Source: Xaviernesmea oryzae (lineage in GTDB: Bacteria > Pseudomonadota > Alphaproteobacteria > Rhizobiales > Rhizobiaceae). Taken from it: a DNA stretch of 64,000 nt. Made by a program: the position numbers and the translations under genes. The stretch is from the NCBI RefSeq assembly GCF_900177415.1, contig NZ_FXAF01000002.1, forward strand, positions 310,001 to 374,000, in the 5' to 3' direction. The stretch's first letter is position 1. Every line of letters starts with the position of its first letter. Shown one piece after another: positions 24,472 to 33,148 of this stretch. The notes beneath the pieces were generated by a model. The model was not told where the DNA came from. It was given only the letters and a program-made list of their open reading frames with translations, and searched no databases.

Positions 24472-24648
24472 CGCATCACCTCCGGTTCGAGAGCAAGGCC
24501 TTTGCCAAGGTCAGCGTGGCCCGTCCCCGCTGATGCTCCGGCCGGCCGCGGAGCGTGCTGCTTCTGCTCCAGAACATTTCGATCATAGACAAGCGCGTGT
24601 AGTTGTCGAGCCGGCACAACCTGCCGGAACCGCTAATTTCGCAAAGAA

Positions 24649-24673
24649 AACCCCGGGCTTTTGACCCGGGGTT
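24649..24673 (-). terminator. Rho-independent terminator after dctP
   Basis: AACCCCGGG (24649-24657) pairs with CCCGGGGTT (24665-24673); on the minus strand it is followed by TTTTC. It lies 26 bases past the dctP stop and may also act for rightward transcription. Confidence 0.8.
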
Positions 24674-24698
24674 CTTTGAATTTTACTTGGATGACGGA

Positions 24699-26116
<1,418 letters not shown>

Positions 26117-26890
26117 ATGCCCAAACCGATCGTCGCATTGCCCGCCGATATCCGCCAGCTCGATGGAGCGGTCTGGCATGCGACGCCGAACCAATATGTG
26201 CAGGCGGCGCTGAAGGTGGCGGGGGTGATGACCTTCATCATCCCGGCTTTCGAAGACGGCAACGAGATCGACGAAATTCTCGACCGGGTCGATGGCGTGC
26301 TGGTCTCCGGTTCCGCGACCAATGTCCATCCGTCCCTTTATGGCAGGCAGGCTCAGGATAGCGACGGTCCGTTCGATCCTGCGCGGGACGCGACATCGCT
26401 GCCGCTCATCCGGCGGGCGATCGACCGCGGCATTCCGCTGCTCGCCATCTGCCGGGGCATTCAGGAGCTGAATGTGGCCCTGGGCGGCACGCTCGCCAGC
26501 GAGATCCAGGACCAGCCGGGCATCTGGGATCACCGCAAGCCCGACGTGCCGGAGCGTGACGGCATGTATGCCATCCGTCAGCCGGTCTTCGTCTCCGAAG
26601 GTTCCTGCATCGCGAACTATCTCGGCCTCGCCGGCGAGGTGCAGGTGAACTCCCTGCACCGTCAGGCGATCGCCGAAACGGCGCCGCGGCTGAAGGTCGA
26701 GGCGACGGCGGCGGACGGCACGATCGAAGCCGTTTCGGTGATCGACGCGAAGAATTTCGCGGTCGGCGTCCAATGGCATCCGGAATATTGGGCCGAAACC
26801 GACGCCCCGTCGCGGGCGCTTTTCGAAGCGTTCGGAGATGCGGTGCGCGCCTATGCCGCCCGCAAGACGCTCACCAACGCTGCGGCGTGA
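26117..26890 (+). CDS. Class-I glutamine amidotransferase, gamma-glutamyl-GABA hydrolase (PuuD) family
   Basis: 257 residues of the peptidase C26 family. The catalytic Cys lies in LLAICRGIQELNVALGG (near residue 114), and the His-X-Glu of the triad lies in VGVQWHPEYW (near residue 218). VNSLHRQAI is also typical. The usual reaction is hydrolysis of gamma-glutamyl amides in putrescine or ethanolamine use. The start at 26117 has GGAGA 5 bases upstream. It is convergent with a LacI-type regulator, 6 bases apart. No other puu genes adjoin, so the substrate is uncertain. Confidence 0.88.
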   Translation: MPKPIVALPADIRQLDGAVWHATPNQYVQAALKVAGVMTFIIPAFEDGNEIDEILDRVDGVLVSGSATNVHPSLYGRQAQDSDGPFDPARDATSLPLIRRAIDRGIPLLAICRGIQELNVALGGTLASEIQDQPGIWDHRKPDVPERDGMYAIRQPVFVSEGSCIANYLGLAGEVQVNSLHRQAIAETAPRLKVEATAADGTIEAVSVIDAKNFAVGVQWHPEYWAETDAPSRALFEAFGDAVRAYAARKTLTNAAA

Positions 26891-26896
26891 GAGCCT

Positions 26897-27919
26897 TCAA
26901 GCCCGCGGCTTGTAGAGCCCCGTCGACTGGCGGATGCGCATTTCCGGCTTGATCAGGTGAAGACCATCCGGCTCGTGGCTGCCGGCGAGCCTGTCGAGCA
27001 GCGCGCGCGCTGCAAGCCTTCCCACTTCCGTCTGGCCGTTCCAGACGGTCGTCAGTGCCGGCGTGGCGATCGAGGCCTGTTCCAGGTCGTCGTAGCCGGT
27101 GACGGAAATATCCCGGCCCGGCACGAGCCCGGCGCGCGCGATGCCATTCATCAGGCCGATCGCCACCAGGTCGTTCCAGCAGACCGCTGCCGTCGGCTTC
27201 TGCGGCAGGGAAAGGAAATTGACGGCCGCCTCGAAACCGCCCTGCATGGAACGCGGCCCGGGAATGCGCAGGTTGGGGTCCACCTCGATGCCCGCCTTGC
27301 GCAGCGCATTGACGTAACCCTGATATCGGTCGCGGCCGGTCGAGGTCTGGTCGGTGCCGCCGATCATGGCGATCACCCGGTGCCCGAGCCCGATCAGGTG
27401 GTTGGTGGCAAGCGAAATGCCGTAGCTGTCGTCGCCGCGATAGGTCGGCAGATCCACCCCCTCGATTGAACGCGCGACGAGAATGGCCGGCATGCCGTTC
27501 TGCTCCGTCAGCTTCACGTCCTCGACGGGCGTGCCGATCGCCGGCGACATGATGACGCCGTCGCCGCCGAGCTGCAGCAGGGTCTCGATGAAGGTCCGCT
27601 GCTTGTCGACGGAATCGTAATGGTTGGAGAGGATGAAGGTGTGGCGGCTGCGGTCGAGCTCGCTTTCGATGGCTTTGAGGATTTCCCCGTAGAACGGGTT
27701 CATGATGTCGTGCACCACGACGCCGATGATGCCCGAACGGGACGTCCTCAAGCTGGCGGCGCGGCGGTTGTAGATATAACCGAGCGCGCGGGCCTGTTCC
27801 TTGATCTTCTCACGCGTATCGATCGCGACCAGCGGACTGTCGCGAAGGGCGAGCGAAATGGTGGCAGTGGAAAGACCGAGGCTCTCGGCAATCGTCGACA
27901 ACTTGATCTTTTGCGCCAT
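26897..27919 (-). CDS. LacI-family transcriptional regulator
   Basis: 340 residues. The N-terminal LacI helix-turn-helix is clear (IKLSTIAESLGLSTATISLALRDSPLVA, residues 5-32, then hinge helix EQARALGYIYNRRAASLRT). A periplasmic-binding-protein-like effector domain follows (GIIGVVVHDIMNPFYGEILKAIES). The effector is probably a sugar or related metabolite. The ATG at 27919 follows GGGGGGAA. A 32-bp dyad lies 42 bases upstream of the start and may be its own operator. Confidence 0.92.
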   Translation of the reverse strand: MAQKIKLSTIAESLGLSTATISLALRDSPLVAIDTREKIKEQARALGYIYNRRAASLRTSRSGIIGVVVHDIMNPFYGEILKAIESELDRSRHTFILSNHYDSVDKQRTFIETLLQLGGDGVIMSPAIGTPVEDVKLTEQNGMPAILVARSIEGVDLPTYRGDDSYGISLATNHLIGLGHRVIAMIGGTDQTSTGRDRYQGYVNALRKAGIEVDPNLRIPGPRSMQGGFEAAVNFLSLPQKPTAAVCWNDLVAIGLMNGIARAGLVPGRDISVTGYDDLEQASIATPALTTVWNGQTEVGRLAARALLDRLAGSHEPDGLHLIKPEMRIRQSTGLYKPRA

Positions 27920-27960
27920 TTCCCCCCACCCGCACCGGCGGATTATCACTTTCTGACGCC

Positions 27961-27992
27961 GGAATTAAAGTTTAAATAAACAATTTAATTCC
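27961..27992 (-). promoter_or_regulatory. Inverted repeat upstream of the LacI-type gene
   Basis: GGAATTAAA (27961-27969) and TTTAATTCC (27984-27992) are perfect 9-bp inverted arms around a 14-bp AT-rich centre. The position fits a promoter-operator for the LacI-type regulator. Confidence 0.5.
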
Positions 27993-28043
27993 GTACGACA
28001 ATCCTGTGACAGAAAATTTCCGGGGGACTCGGGCAGAGGCCCG

Positions 28044-28538
28044 TTAGTCGTCGGCGAGTGCGGGCTGGAGATTGTGCTCGATCGTCTTGAGCAGCTTGAG
28101 GAGCGTTCGCACCTCCTTGTCGGAGAGGCCCTTGGCGGCAAGCGAGCCGCAATCGGCGACTGTACGGCCGATCTGCTCGACGCTTTTCAGGCCGGTTTCC
28201 GTCAGGTGTACCTTGGTCAGCCGCCCGTCCGTGCCGTCGGGGCGGCGCTCCAGGAAACCCTGAGCTTCCATGCGGCCGATCGTGCGGGTCATGGTCGGCG
28301 CCTTCACGCCGAGCCTCATCGCAAGCTGGCCGGGCGTCAGACCGTCCTCCTCCGCGAGCATCAGGATGACGCCGTCCTGACCGGCATAAAGCCCGCTCTC
28401 GCCGAGGCTGCGGCTGAGCACCGTGCGCATGGAACGGGCGGCCTGCGTGATCGCCGGCGCCAGATCGGCGGCCGAGAGACCTTCCAGATCCTTCTTCTTG
28501 CCCGATTTGGCTTTCTTGTCACCCTTCTTCTTGCTCAT
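28044..28538 (-). CDS. MarR-family transcriptional regulator
   Basis: 164 residues. A highly basic Lys/Gly N-terminus (SKKKGDKKAKSGKKKD) precedes the winged-helix MarR core: LGVKAPTMTRTIGRMEAQGFLERRPDGTDGRLTKVHLT (about residues 80-117) contains the recognition helix and the wing. The start at 28538 is chosen over the longer frame, which runs back through the divergent creatininase gene. The basic arm may add non-specific DNA binding. It is divergent from the creatininase-family gene with 83 bases between, a likely target. Confidence 0.88.
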   Translation of the reverse strand: MSKKKGDKKAKSGKKKDLEGLSAADLAPAITQAARSMRTVLSRSLGESGLYAGQDGVILMLAEEDGLTPGQLAMRLGVKAPTMTRTIGRMEAQGFLERRPDGTDGRLTKVHLTETGLKSVEQIGRTVADCGSLAAKGLSDKEVRTLLKLLKTIEHNLQPALADD

Positions 28539-28621
28539 AGGCTCCGCCCGTTTTGTCTCAATGAAGTAGGCGCTATATGTGTGCCGCGCAACCCATATCG
28601 AAACCGGGAAGTGATCGCCAG

Positions 28622-29419
28622 ATGCCGCACCCCTCGCCGCGCTATCATGACAATGATCTGACACTCGCATCCACAGAAAGACACGGCTGGATAGCCGTCC
28701 TGCCGCTGGGCGCCCACGAACAGCACGGGCCGCACCTGCCGTTCGAGACGGACACGCTGATCGCCGAAGGCCTCATCGCGCGGCTCATTCACGCCCTGCC
28801 CGCCGATCTGCCGGTGACCTTTCTGCCGGTCGAACCGGTCGGCTACTCCGTCGAGCACATGGATGTCGCCGGCACCAGGACGCTTCGCTTCGACGAGGCG
28901 GTCTACCGCTGGCTCGGCATTGCCGAGGACCTTCACCGGAAAGGCATCCGCAAGCTGGTGCTGCTCAATGCCCACGGCGGCAATTCCCCCCTGACGACCA
29001 TCGTCGCGACAGAGGCGCGGGTGCGGTTCGGCATGCTGGCGGTGGCGACGAGCTGGACCCGCTTCGATCAGCCGGACGGCTGGATCGCCCCCGAGGAAAA
29101 GGCGCTCGACATCCATGGCGGCGACATAGAGACCTCCGTGATGCTGGCGCTTCATCCCGAGAGGGTCGACATGGCGAAGGCCGAAAACTTCGGCTCGCGC
29201 CAGGCCGATTTCGCCCGCGAATTCAAGCACCTGCGCGCCTACGGCCGGCACGCCTTCGGCTGGAAGATGTCCGATCTCAATGAAAAAGGCGTCGCCGGCA
29301 ATGCAGCGGCCGCGACGGCGGAACGGGGCGAACAGCTTGTGTCTCACGCAGTCAAAGGCATCATCGAGTTGCTGGAGGATGTCGCGAGGTTCGATGTTGG
29401 AACGTTCGATCGTTCTTGA
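28622..29419 (+). CDS. Creatininase-family amidohydrolase
   Basis: 265 residues. Family metal ligands are visible: LPLGAHEQHGPHLPFETDT (Glu and His near residues 29-31, Asp near 39), LVLLNAHGGNS (near 119) and IHGGDIETS (near 161). This family includes creatinine amidohydrolase and formamide hydrolases of riboflavin/deazaflavin-type pathways, with zinc or manganese in the cytoplasm. The actual substrate cannot be told. The ATG at 28622 is preceded by GGAAGTG at rather long spacing. Confidence 0.85.
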   Translation: MPHPSPRYHDNDLTLASTERHGWIAVLPLGAHEQHGPHLPFETDTLIAEGLIARLIHALPADLPVTFLPVEPVGYSVEHMDVAGTRTLRFDEAVYRWLGIAEDLHRKGIRKLVLLNAHGGNSPLTTIVATEARVRFGMLAVATSWTRFDQPDGWIAPEEKALDIHGGDIETSVMLALHPERVDMAKAENFGSRQADFAREFKHLRAYGRHAFGWKMSDLNEKGVAGNAAAATAERGEQLVSHAVKGIIELLEDVARFDVGTFDRS

Positions 29420-29474
29420 AACAGGCAGGATCAGTTGGTATTTTGGACCATCCAGTTGGACCAGGAAATGGATT

Positions 29475-29732
29475 ATGGAAATATCTGTTAGCGAGGCGAA
29501 AGCAAGTCTTACCGAGCTGCTTCATCGCGCGGAAGCCGGTGAAGAAGTGGTCCTCACGCGCAGAGGCCACAGGGTCGCGAGGATCGTCCCGGTCGAACCG
29601 CGATTGACAAGAGAACAGCGACGGATTCTGATCGAAGAGATAAGGGCCATGGCTCCGAAGCCGGCCGTCGATGACGTTCCCGCGGAGCGGAGCCAGGATT
29701 TTCTCTATGGGGATGATGGCCTGCCGGCATGA
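29475..29732 (+). CDS. Phd/YefM-family antitoxin
   Basis: 85 residues. The N-terminal Phd/YefM fold is clear (MEISVSEAKASLTELLHRAEAGEEVVLTRRGHRVARIVP). The C-terminal tail (VDDVPAERSQDFLYGDDGLPA) is the toxin-binding part typical of Phd antitoxins paired with VapC. AGGAAATGG precedes the ATG. The stop overlaps the toxin ATG (ATGA). Confidence 0.9.
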   Translation: MEISVSEAKASLTELLHRAEAGEEVVLTRRGHRVARIVPVEPRLTREQRRILIEEIRAMAPKPAVDDVPAERSQDFLYGDDGLPA

Positions 29733-30127
29733 TCGTCATCGATACCTCGGCACTGATCGCCATCGTTAAAAACGAGGCTATGGCCTTCGCCTGCCAGGAG
29801 GCGCTTGCAGAAGAGACTCACGTTCTTCTCAATGCAGCGACACTAACCGAGGCCCTGATCGTTGCTCGCGGAAAGAAATGCTTGCCTGGCCTCACGAAAT
29901 TGGTCGCCCAGCTTCCGCTTACCATTATCGACGTCGATGAGATAAGAGCCGAGAGGGCCGCCGCAGCCTACGCCCAATGGGGCAAGAGCTTCCACAAGGC
30001 CTCCCTCAACTTCGGCGATTGCTTCGCCTATGCCACGGCGAAGGAATTCGATTGCCCGCTGCTCTATGTCGGCGATGATTTCCCTCGGACCGACGTCAAA
30101 TCCGCCATTGCACCGTCTGTCGCCTGA
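29729..30127 (+). CDS. vapC: PIN-domain toxin VapC (second copy)
   Basis: 132 residues of a PIN-domain ribonuclease. Acidic residues of the active site are visible: MIVIDTSALIAI (Asp5), LTEALIVARG (Glu near residue 42), FGDCFAYATAKE (Asp near residue 97) and LYVGDDF (Asp near 115). It is translationally coupled to the Phd-type antitoxin. It is only distantly related to the vapC at 13.9 kb and has a different antitoxin class. Its last bases overlap the candidate Zur box that precedes the zinc GTPase gene. Confidence 0.9.
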   Translation: MIVIDTSALIAIVKNEAMAFACQEALAEETHVLLNAATLTEALIVARGKKCLPGLTKLVAQLPLTIIDVDEIRAERAAAAYAQWGKSFHKASLNFGDCFAYATAKEFDCPLLYVGDDFPRTDVKSAIAPSVA

Positions 30128-30143
30128 TGTGATCTTATAACAT
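30127..30143 (+). promoter_or_regulatory. Candidate Zur box upstream of the zinc GTPase
   Basis: ATGTGATCTTATAACAT is a 7-3-7 dyad with one mismatch (ATGTGAT / ATAACAT). It resembles the alphaproteobacterial Zur operator built on TGTTAT-ATAACA arms. It sits about 100 bases before a COG0523 zinc GTPase, the classical Zur target. Confidence 0.6.
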
Positions 30144-30244
30144 TCAAAACCCTTTGAACTCGCCCCGGCTTGCCCTTATATGAGGCGGACCAGCTTCCGC
30201 GTTCCGCGCCCCCGGGCGCTTCAAAGGCCCATCGAGGTTTCCCC

Positions 30245-31351
30245 ATGACCGAAACAAAGACCGAAACAGCCACCCAGAAGCCCGTTCCCGTCACCGTGCT
30301 CACCGGTTATCTCGGCGCCGGCAAGACGACGTTGTTGAACCGCATCCTTTCCGAAAGCCACGGCAAGAAATACGCGGTGATCGTCAACGAATTCGGCGAG
30401 ATCGGCATCGACAACGACCTGATCGTCGAATCGGACGAGGAAATCTACGAGATGAACAACGGCTGCGTCTGCTGCACCGTGCGCGGCGACCTGATCCGCG
30501 TCGTGGAGGGCCTGATGCGCCGCCCGGGCCGTTTCGACGGCATCATCGTCGAGACCACCGGCCTTGCCGATCCCGTTCCGGTCGCCCAGACCTTCTTCAT
30601 GGATGACGACGTTCGCGCCAAGACCGAGCTCGATGCCGTCGTCGCGCTGGTCGATGCCAAGCACCTGCCGCTGCGGCTGAAGGACAGCCGCGAGGCCGAA
30701 GACCAGATCGCCTTTGCCGACGTCGTGATCGTCAACAAGACCGACCTCGTGAGCCCGGAAGAGCTGGCCCAGGTGGAAGACGTGGTGCGCGCCATCAATC
30801 CGACCGCCCGCGTCTACAAGACGAGCCGTTCCGGCGTCGATCTCGCCCGCGTGCTCGACCAGGGCGCCTTCAACCTGGAACGCGCGCTGGAAAACGATCC
30901 GCATTTCCTGGAGCACGGGCACGAGGACCATGTGTGCGGCCCGGATTGCGATCACGATCATCACCATCACCATGATCACGACCATCATCATCATGACCAC
31001 GATCATGATCCCCACCATCATCACCATGGCGAGATGTCGCCGATCCATGACGTGACGGTGAAGTCGATTTCGCTGCGGGGCGGCGAGATGAACCCGGAAC
31101 GCTTCTTCCCCTGGATCCAGAAGATCACCCAGACGGACGGTCCGAATATCCTGCGCCTCAAGGGCATCATCGCCTTCAAGGGCGACGAGGAGCGTTATGT
31201 CGTCCAGGGCGTCCACATGATCGTCGAAGGCGATCACCAGCGCCCGTGGAAGGACGGCGAGAAGCGCGAATCCCGCCTCGTCTTCATCGGCCGCGATCTC
31301 GACGTCGAAAAGATCGAGAAGAGCTTCAAGGCTTGCGAGGCAGCGGCATGA
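30245..31351 (+). CDS. COG0523/CobW-family zinc-chaperone GTPase
   Basis: 368 residues. Walker A GYLGAGKTT (residues 20-28) starts the G3E GTPase domain, with the family metal motif NGCVCCTVRGDL (CxCC, near residue 74) and VNKTDLV as the base-recognition loop. A long histidine-rich linker (residues about 228-262, repeats of HDHDHHHH) will bind zinc. The CobW C-terminal domain follows. The family allocates metal to client enzymes. A candidate Zur box upstream argues for zinc rather than cobalt. GAGG lies 7 bases before the ATG at 30245. The next gene, a WD40 protein, is a usual partner in rhizobia. Confidence 0.92.
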   Translation: MTETKTETATQKPVPVTVLTGYLGAGKTTLLNRILSESHGKKYAVIVNEFGEIGIDNDLIVESDEEIYEMNNGCVCCTVRGDLIRVVEGLMRRPGRFDGIIVETTGLADPVPVAQTFFMDDDVRAKTELDAVVALVDAKHLPLRLKDSREAEDQIAFADVVIVNKTDLVSPEELAQVEDVVRAINPTARVYKTSRSGVDLARVLDQGAFNLERALENDPHFLEHGHEDHVCGPDCDHDHHHHHDHDHHHHDHDHDPHHHHHGEMSPIHDVTVKSISLRGGEMNPERFFPWIQKITQTDGPNILRLKGIIAFKGDEERYVVQGVHMIVEGDHQRPWKDGEKRESRLVFIGRDLDVEKIEKSFKACEAAA

Positions 31352-31356
31352 CGCCG

Positions 31357-31385
31357 AAAAGTGCGAAGCGGTTTTCGGAAAACAT
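31357..31385. repeat. Short intergenic palindrome, second copy
   Basis: AAAAGTGCGAAGCGGTTTTCGGAAAA between the GTPase and WD40 genes is related to the element at 3033-3080. It may weaken co-transcription of the pair or shape the message between them. Confidence 0.5.
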
Positions 31386-31409
31386 CATGCCTGAAAGAAA
31401 TACAGCATA

Positions 31410-32396
31410 ATGCCCACAGTCGCACCGCTTGATTTGCAAGGCCATGTCGTCGCGGCCCATTTCCTCGGCGACATTCCGTTCTTCGCCACCGCCGCCGGCA
31501 CGATCCATCGCCTGGATGGCGGCGAAAAGGTCACCGAGGCTCACCAGGGCCTTTTGACCTGCATTCGCGATCCTTTCAGCCCCACCCTCCTCACCGGCGG
31601 CGAAGACGGCAAGGTCTTCCGCATCGGCAAGGACGGGGCCGCCGCCCTCCTGGCCGAGGCGCCGCGCAAGTGGATCAACGTGGTGGCCGGCGGTCCGCAG
31701 AACGCGATCGCCTATGCCTATGGCAAATCGAGCTTCGTGCGCCAGAACGACGGCACGGTGAAGGAGTTTCCCGAGGAGCGCAGCGTCGAAGGCCTCGCGT
31801 TCGCGGGCAAGGGGCTCCGCATCGCCGCCGCCCGCTACAACGGCGTGTCCCTGCATTGGGTCGGCACCAATGCCCCGCCGGTCGATCTCGAATGGAAGGG
31901 CGCCCATACCGGCGTCACCTTCTCGCCGGACGGCCGCTTCCTCGTCACCAGCATGCAGGAAAACGCGCTCCACGGCTGGAAGCTGGACGGCAAGCCGGGC
32001 GAGAACCGGCACATGCGGATGACCGGCTATCCGGCCAAGGTGAAGTCGCTGTCCTGGTCGCCGAAGGGCAAGTGGCTCGCCTCCTCCGGCGCGCCGGCGG
32101 CGATCGTCTGGCCGTTTTCGTCGAAAGACGGGCCGATGGGCAAGGCGCCGCTGGAGCTTGGCACCCGCGCCAACATCATGGTCACGCAGGTGGCCTTCCA
32201 TCCGGCCGAGGAAGTGCTGGCGATCGGCTTCGTCGACGGCATGATCCTGGGCGTCAGGATCGCCGACGCGAAGGAGGCGCTTCTGCGTCGCCCAGGCAAG
32301 GGTGCCATTACGGGATTGAGTTGGAGTGCCGGCGGCAAGCTGCTTGCCTTTTCGTCCGAAGCGGGCGATTGCGGCGTGGTCGACATATCCGCGTGA
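31410..32396 (+). CDS. WD40-repeat protein linked to the zinc GTPase
   Basis: 328 residues forming a WD40-type propeller with degenerate blades: HTGVTFSPDGRFLVTSMQENALHGWKLDG (about residues 168-196), KSLSWSPKGKWLASSGAPAAIVWPF and ITGLSWSAGGKLLAFSSEAG. There is no signal peptide, so it is cytoplasmic. It has no catalytic motif. Gene pairs of COG0523 GTPase plus WD40 protein are frequent in Rhizobiales, so a role in zinc handling is inferred from context. It ends 144 bases before a hairpin terminator. Confidence 0.82.
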   Translation: MPTVAPLDLQGHVVAAHFLGDIPFFATAAGTIHRLDGGEKVTEAHQGLLTCIRDPFSPTLLTGGEDGKVFRIGKDGAAALLAEAPRKWINVVAGGPQNAIAYAYGKSSFVRQNDGTVKEFPEERSVEGLAFAGKGLRIAAARYNGVSLHWVGTNAPPVDLEWKGAHTGVTFSPDGRFLVTSMQENALHGWKLDGKPGENRHMRMTGYPAKVKSLSWSPKGKWLASSGAPAAIVWPFSSKDGPMGKAPLELGTRANIMVTQVAFHPAEEVLAIGFVDGMILGVRIADAKEALLRRPGKGAITGLSWSAGGKLLAFSSEAGDCGVVDISA

Positions 32397-32539
32397 GCGG
32401 CGATCAGGCCTGTCATCGTCTGCCCATCGGGCAGACATTCAGGCGGCCCTTCCTGAGAGGGGGGACTTCAGAAAGACAATCCCGCTTCCGCAAGCGATAG
32501 CGGTGTGATCGATACGACCGCCTGAATGCCCTCGAGGAG

Positions 32540-32568
32540 GGGGCCGTCATGCGGCCCCGCTCTTCTTT
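32540..32568 (+). terminator. Hairpin terminator after the WD40 gene
   Basis: GGGGCCG (32540-32546) pairs with CGGCCCC (32552-32558), followed by GCTCTTCTTTG. The T-run is poor, so termination is moderate. It lies between two convergent genes. Confidence 0.45.
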
Positions 32569-32571
32569 GAA

Positions 32572-32889
32572 TCAACGGCGCACGTACTTCTTGGAAACGT
32601 TGCCGTTGCCGAGAATGCCGAGGCCCAGCAGCCCGTTGTTACCCGACAGGATAGCGTTTCCGTTCAGGATGCTGTTGCCGGACAGGATACCGTTGAGGAC
32701 ATTGACATTGCTGCCGTTGAGCACGCCGACGTTCGGCGCGACAACGATCGAGCCGTTGCCAAGGCTGATGCCGAGCCCGAGGTTGAGGCCTCCCTTGTGG
32801 CCGCCACCGCCCAGGAGGCCGCCTGCGGACGCCTGAGAAATTGCAGCGACAGAGAGGGTTGCAGCTAAGCAGATTACCTTGATAGTCAT
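32572..32889 (-). CDS. Secreted Gly/Asn/Leu-rich repeat protein
   Basis: 105 residues. A signal peptide (MTIKVICLAATLSVAAISQASA, cleavage after ASA) is followed by GGLLGGGGHKGG. After that come imperfect short repeats of the pattern N-G-x-x-x-L/V-N (VGVLNGSNVNVLNGILSGNS, then ILNGNAILSGNNGLLGLG). The tail is basic (VSKKYVRR). Cysteines are absent from the mature part. Such regular Leu/Asn/Gly spacing suggests a small beta-solenoid or amyloid-like exported protein. I do not recognise a family. The start at 32889 has GGGAGA 6 bases upstream. It is divergent from an outer-membrane barrel gene. Confidence 0.7.
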   Translation of the reverse strand: MTIKVICLAATLSVAAISQASAGGLLGGGGHKGGLNLGLGISLGNGSIVVAPNVGVLNGSNVNVLNGILSGNSILNGNAILSGNNGLLGLGILGNGNVSKKYVRR

Positions 32890-32961
32890 GTTAGTCTCCC
32901 AAGTTGATTGCGCTTCATTGCGCGACAACCAACTTATTATTAGTATTTTATAAAGCAATAA

Positions 32962-32976
32962 TATAAGTGTCTTATA
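32962..32976. promoter_or_regulatory. TATAAG-N3-CTTATA dyad in the divergent promoter region
   Basis: Perfect 6-bp inverted arms with a TGT centre lie in a very AT-rich stretch (32935-33010) shared by the two divergent envelope genes. TTAACCAT at about 32986-32993 resembles a CtrA half-site. Candidate operator only. Confidence 0.35.
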
Positions 32977-33148
32977 ATAAACCATTAACCATAATACTTC
33001 GGGTTTTATTAAAACTGTTCTCTTTCCCACCAGCGTTGCTTTCGCTGCAATTCGCATTGCCGGATCGGCAACTCCCGGTCGAATAAATCCTTCGTTAAGC
33101 ATCTATATATAAGATTTTCCTCAATTAGAGGTGCCTGTTGGGAATGCG

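Larger units (their letters stand above)
23955..24631. repeat. Tandem direct duplication of a 350-bp small-RNA unit
   Basis: Two head-to-tail copies (about 23955-24279 and 24305-24631) are aligned with a period of 350-352 bp. Both begin CTTGTCA...GATGGGAG, continue through a hairpin and a terminator, then a nearly identical 170-bp segment (for example both contain CCTCCGGTTCGAGAGCAAGG). They end GTCGAGCCGGC.CAACCTGCCG. Identity is highest downstream of the terminator. Confidence 0.9.

Noticed and set aside
24100..24664. Two plus-strand frames of 63 and 137 codons in the repeat unit, sharing about 55 residues
   Set aside because: No ribosome sites. The similarity only reflects the DNA duplication, and the second frame runs through the neighbouring terminator.
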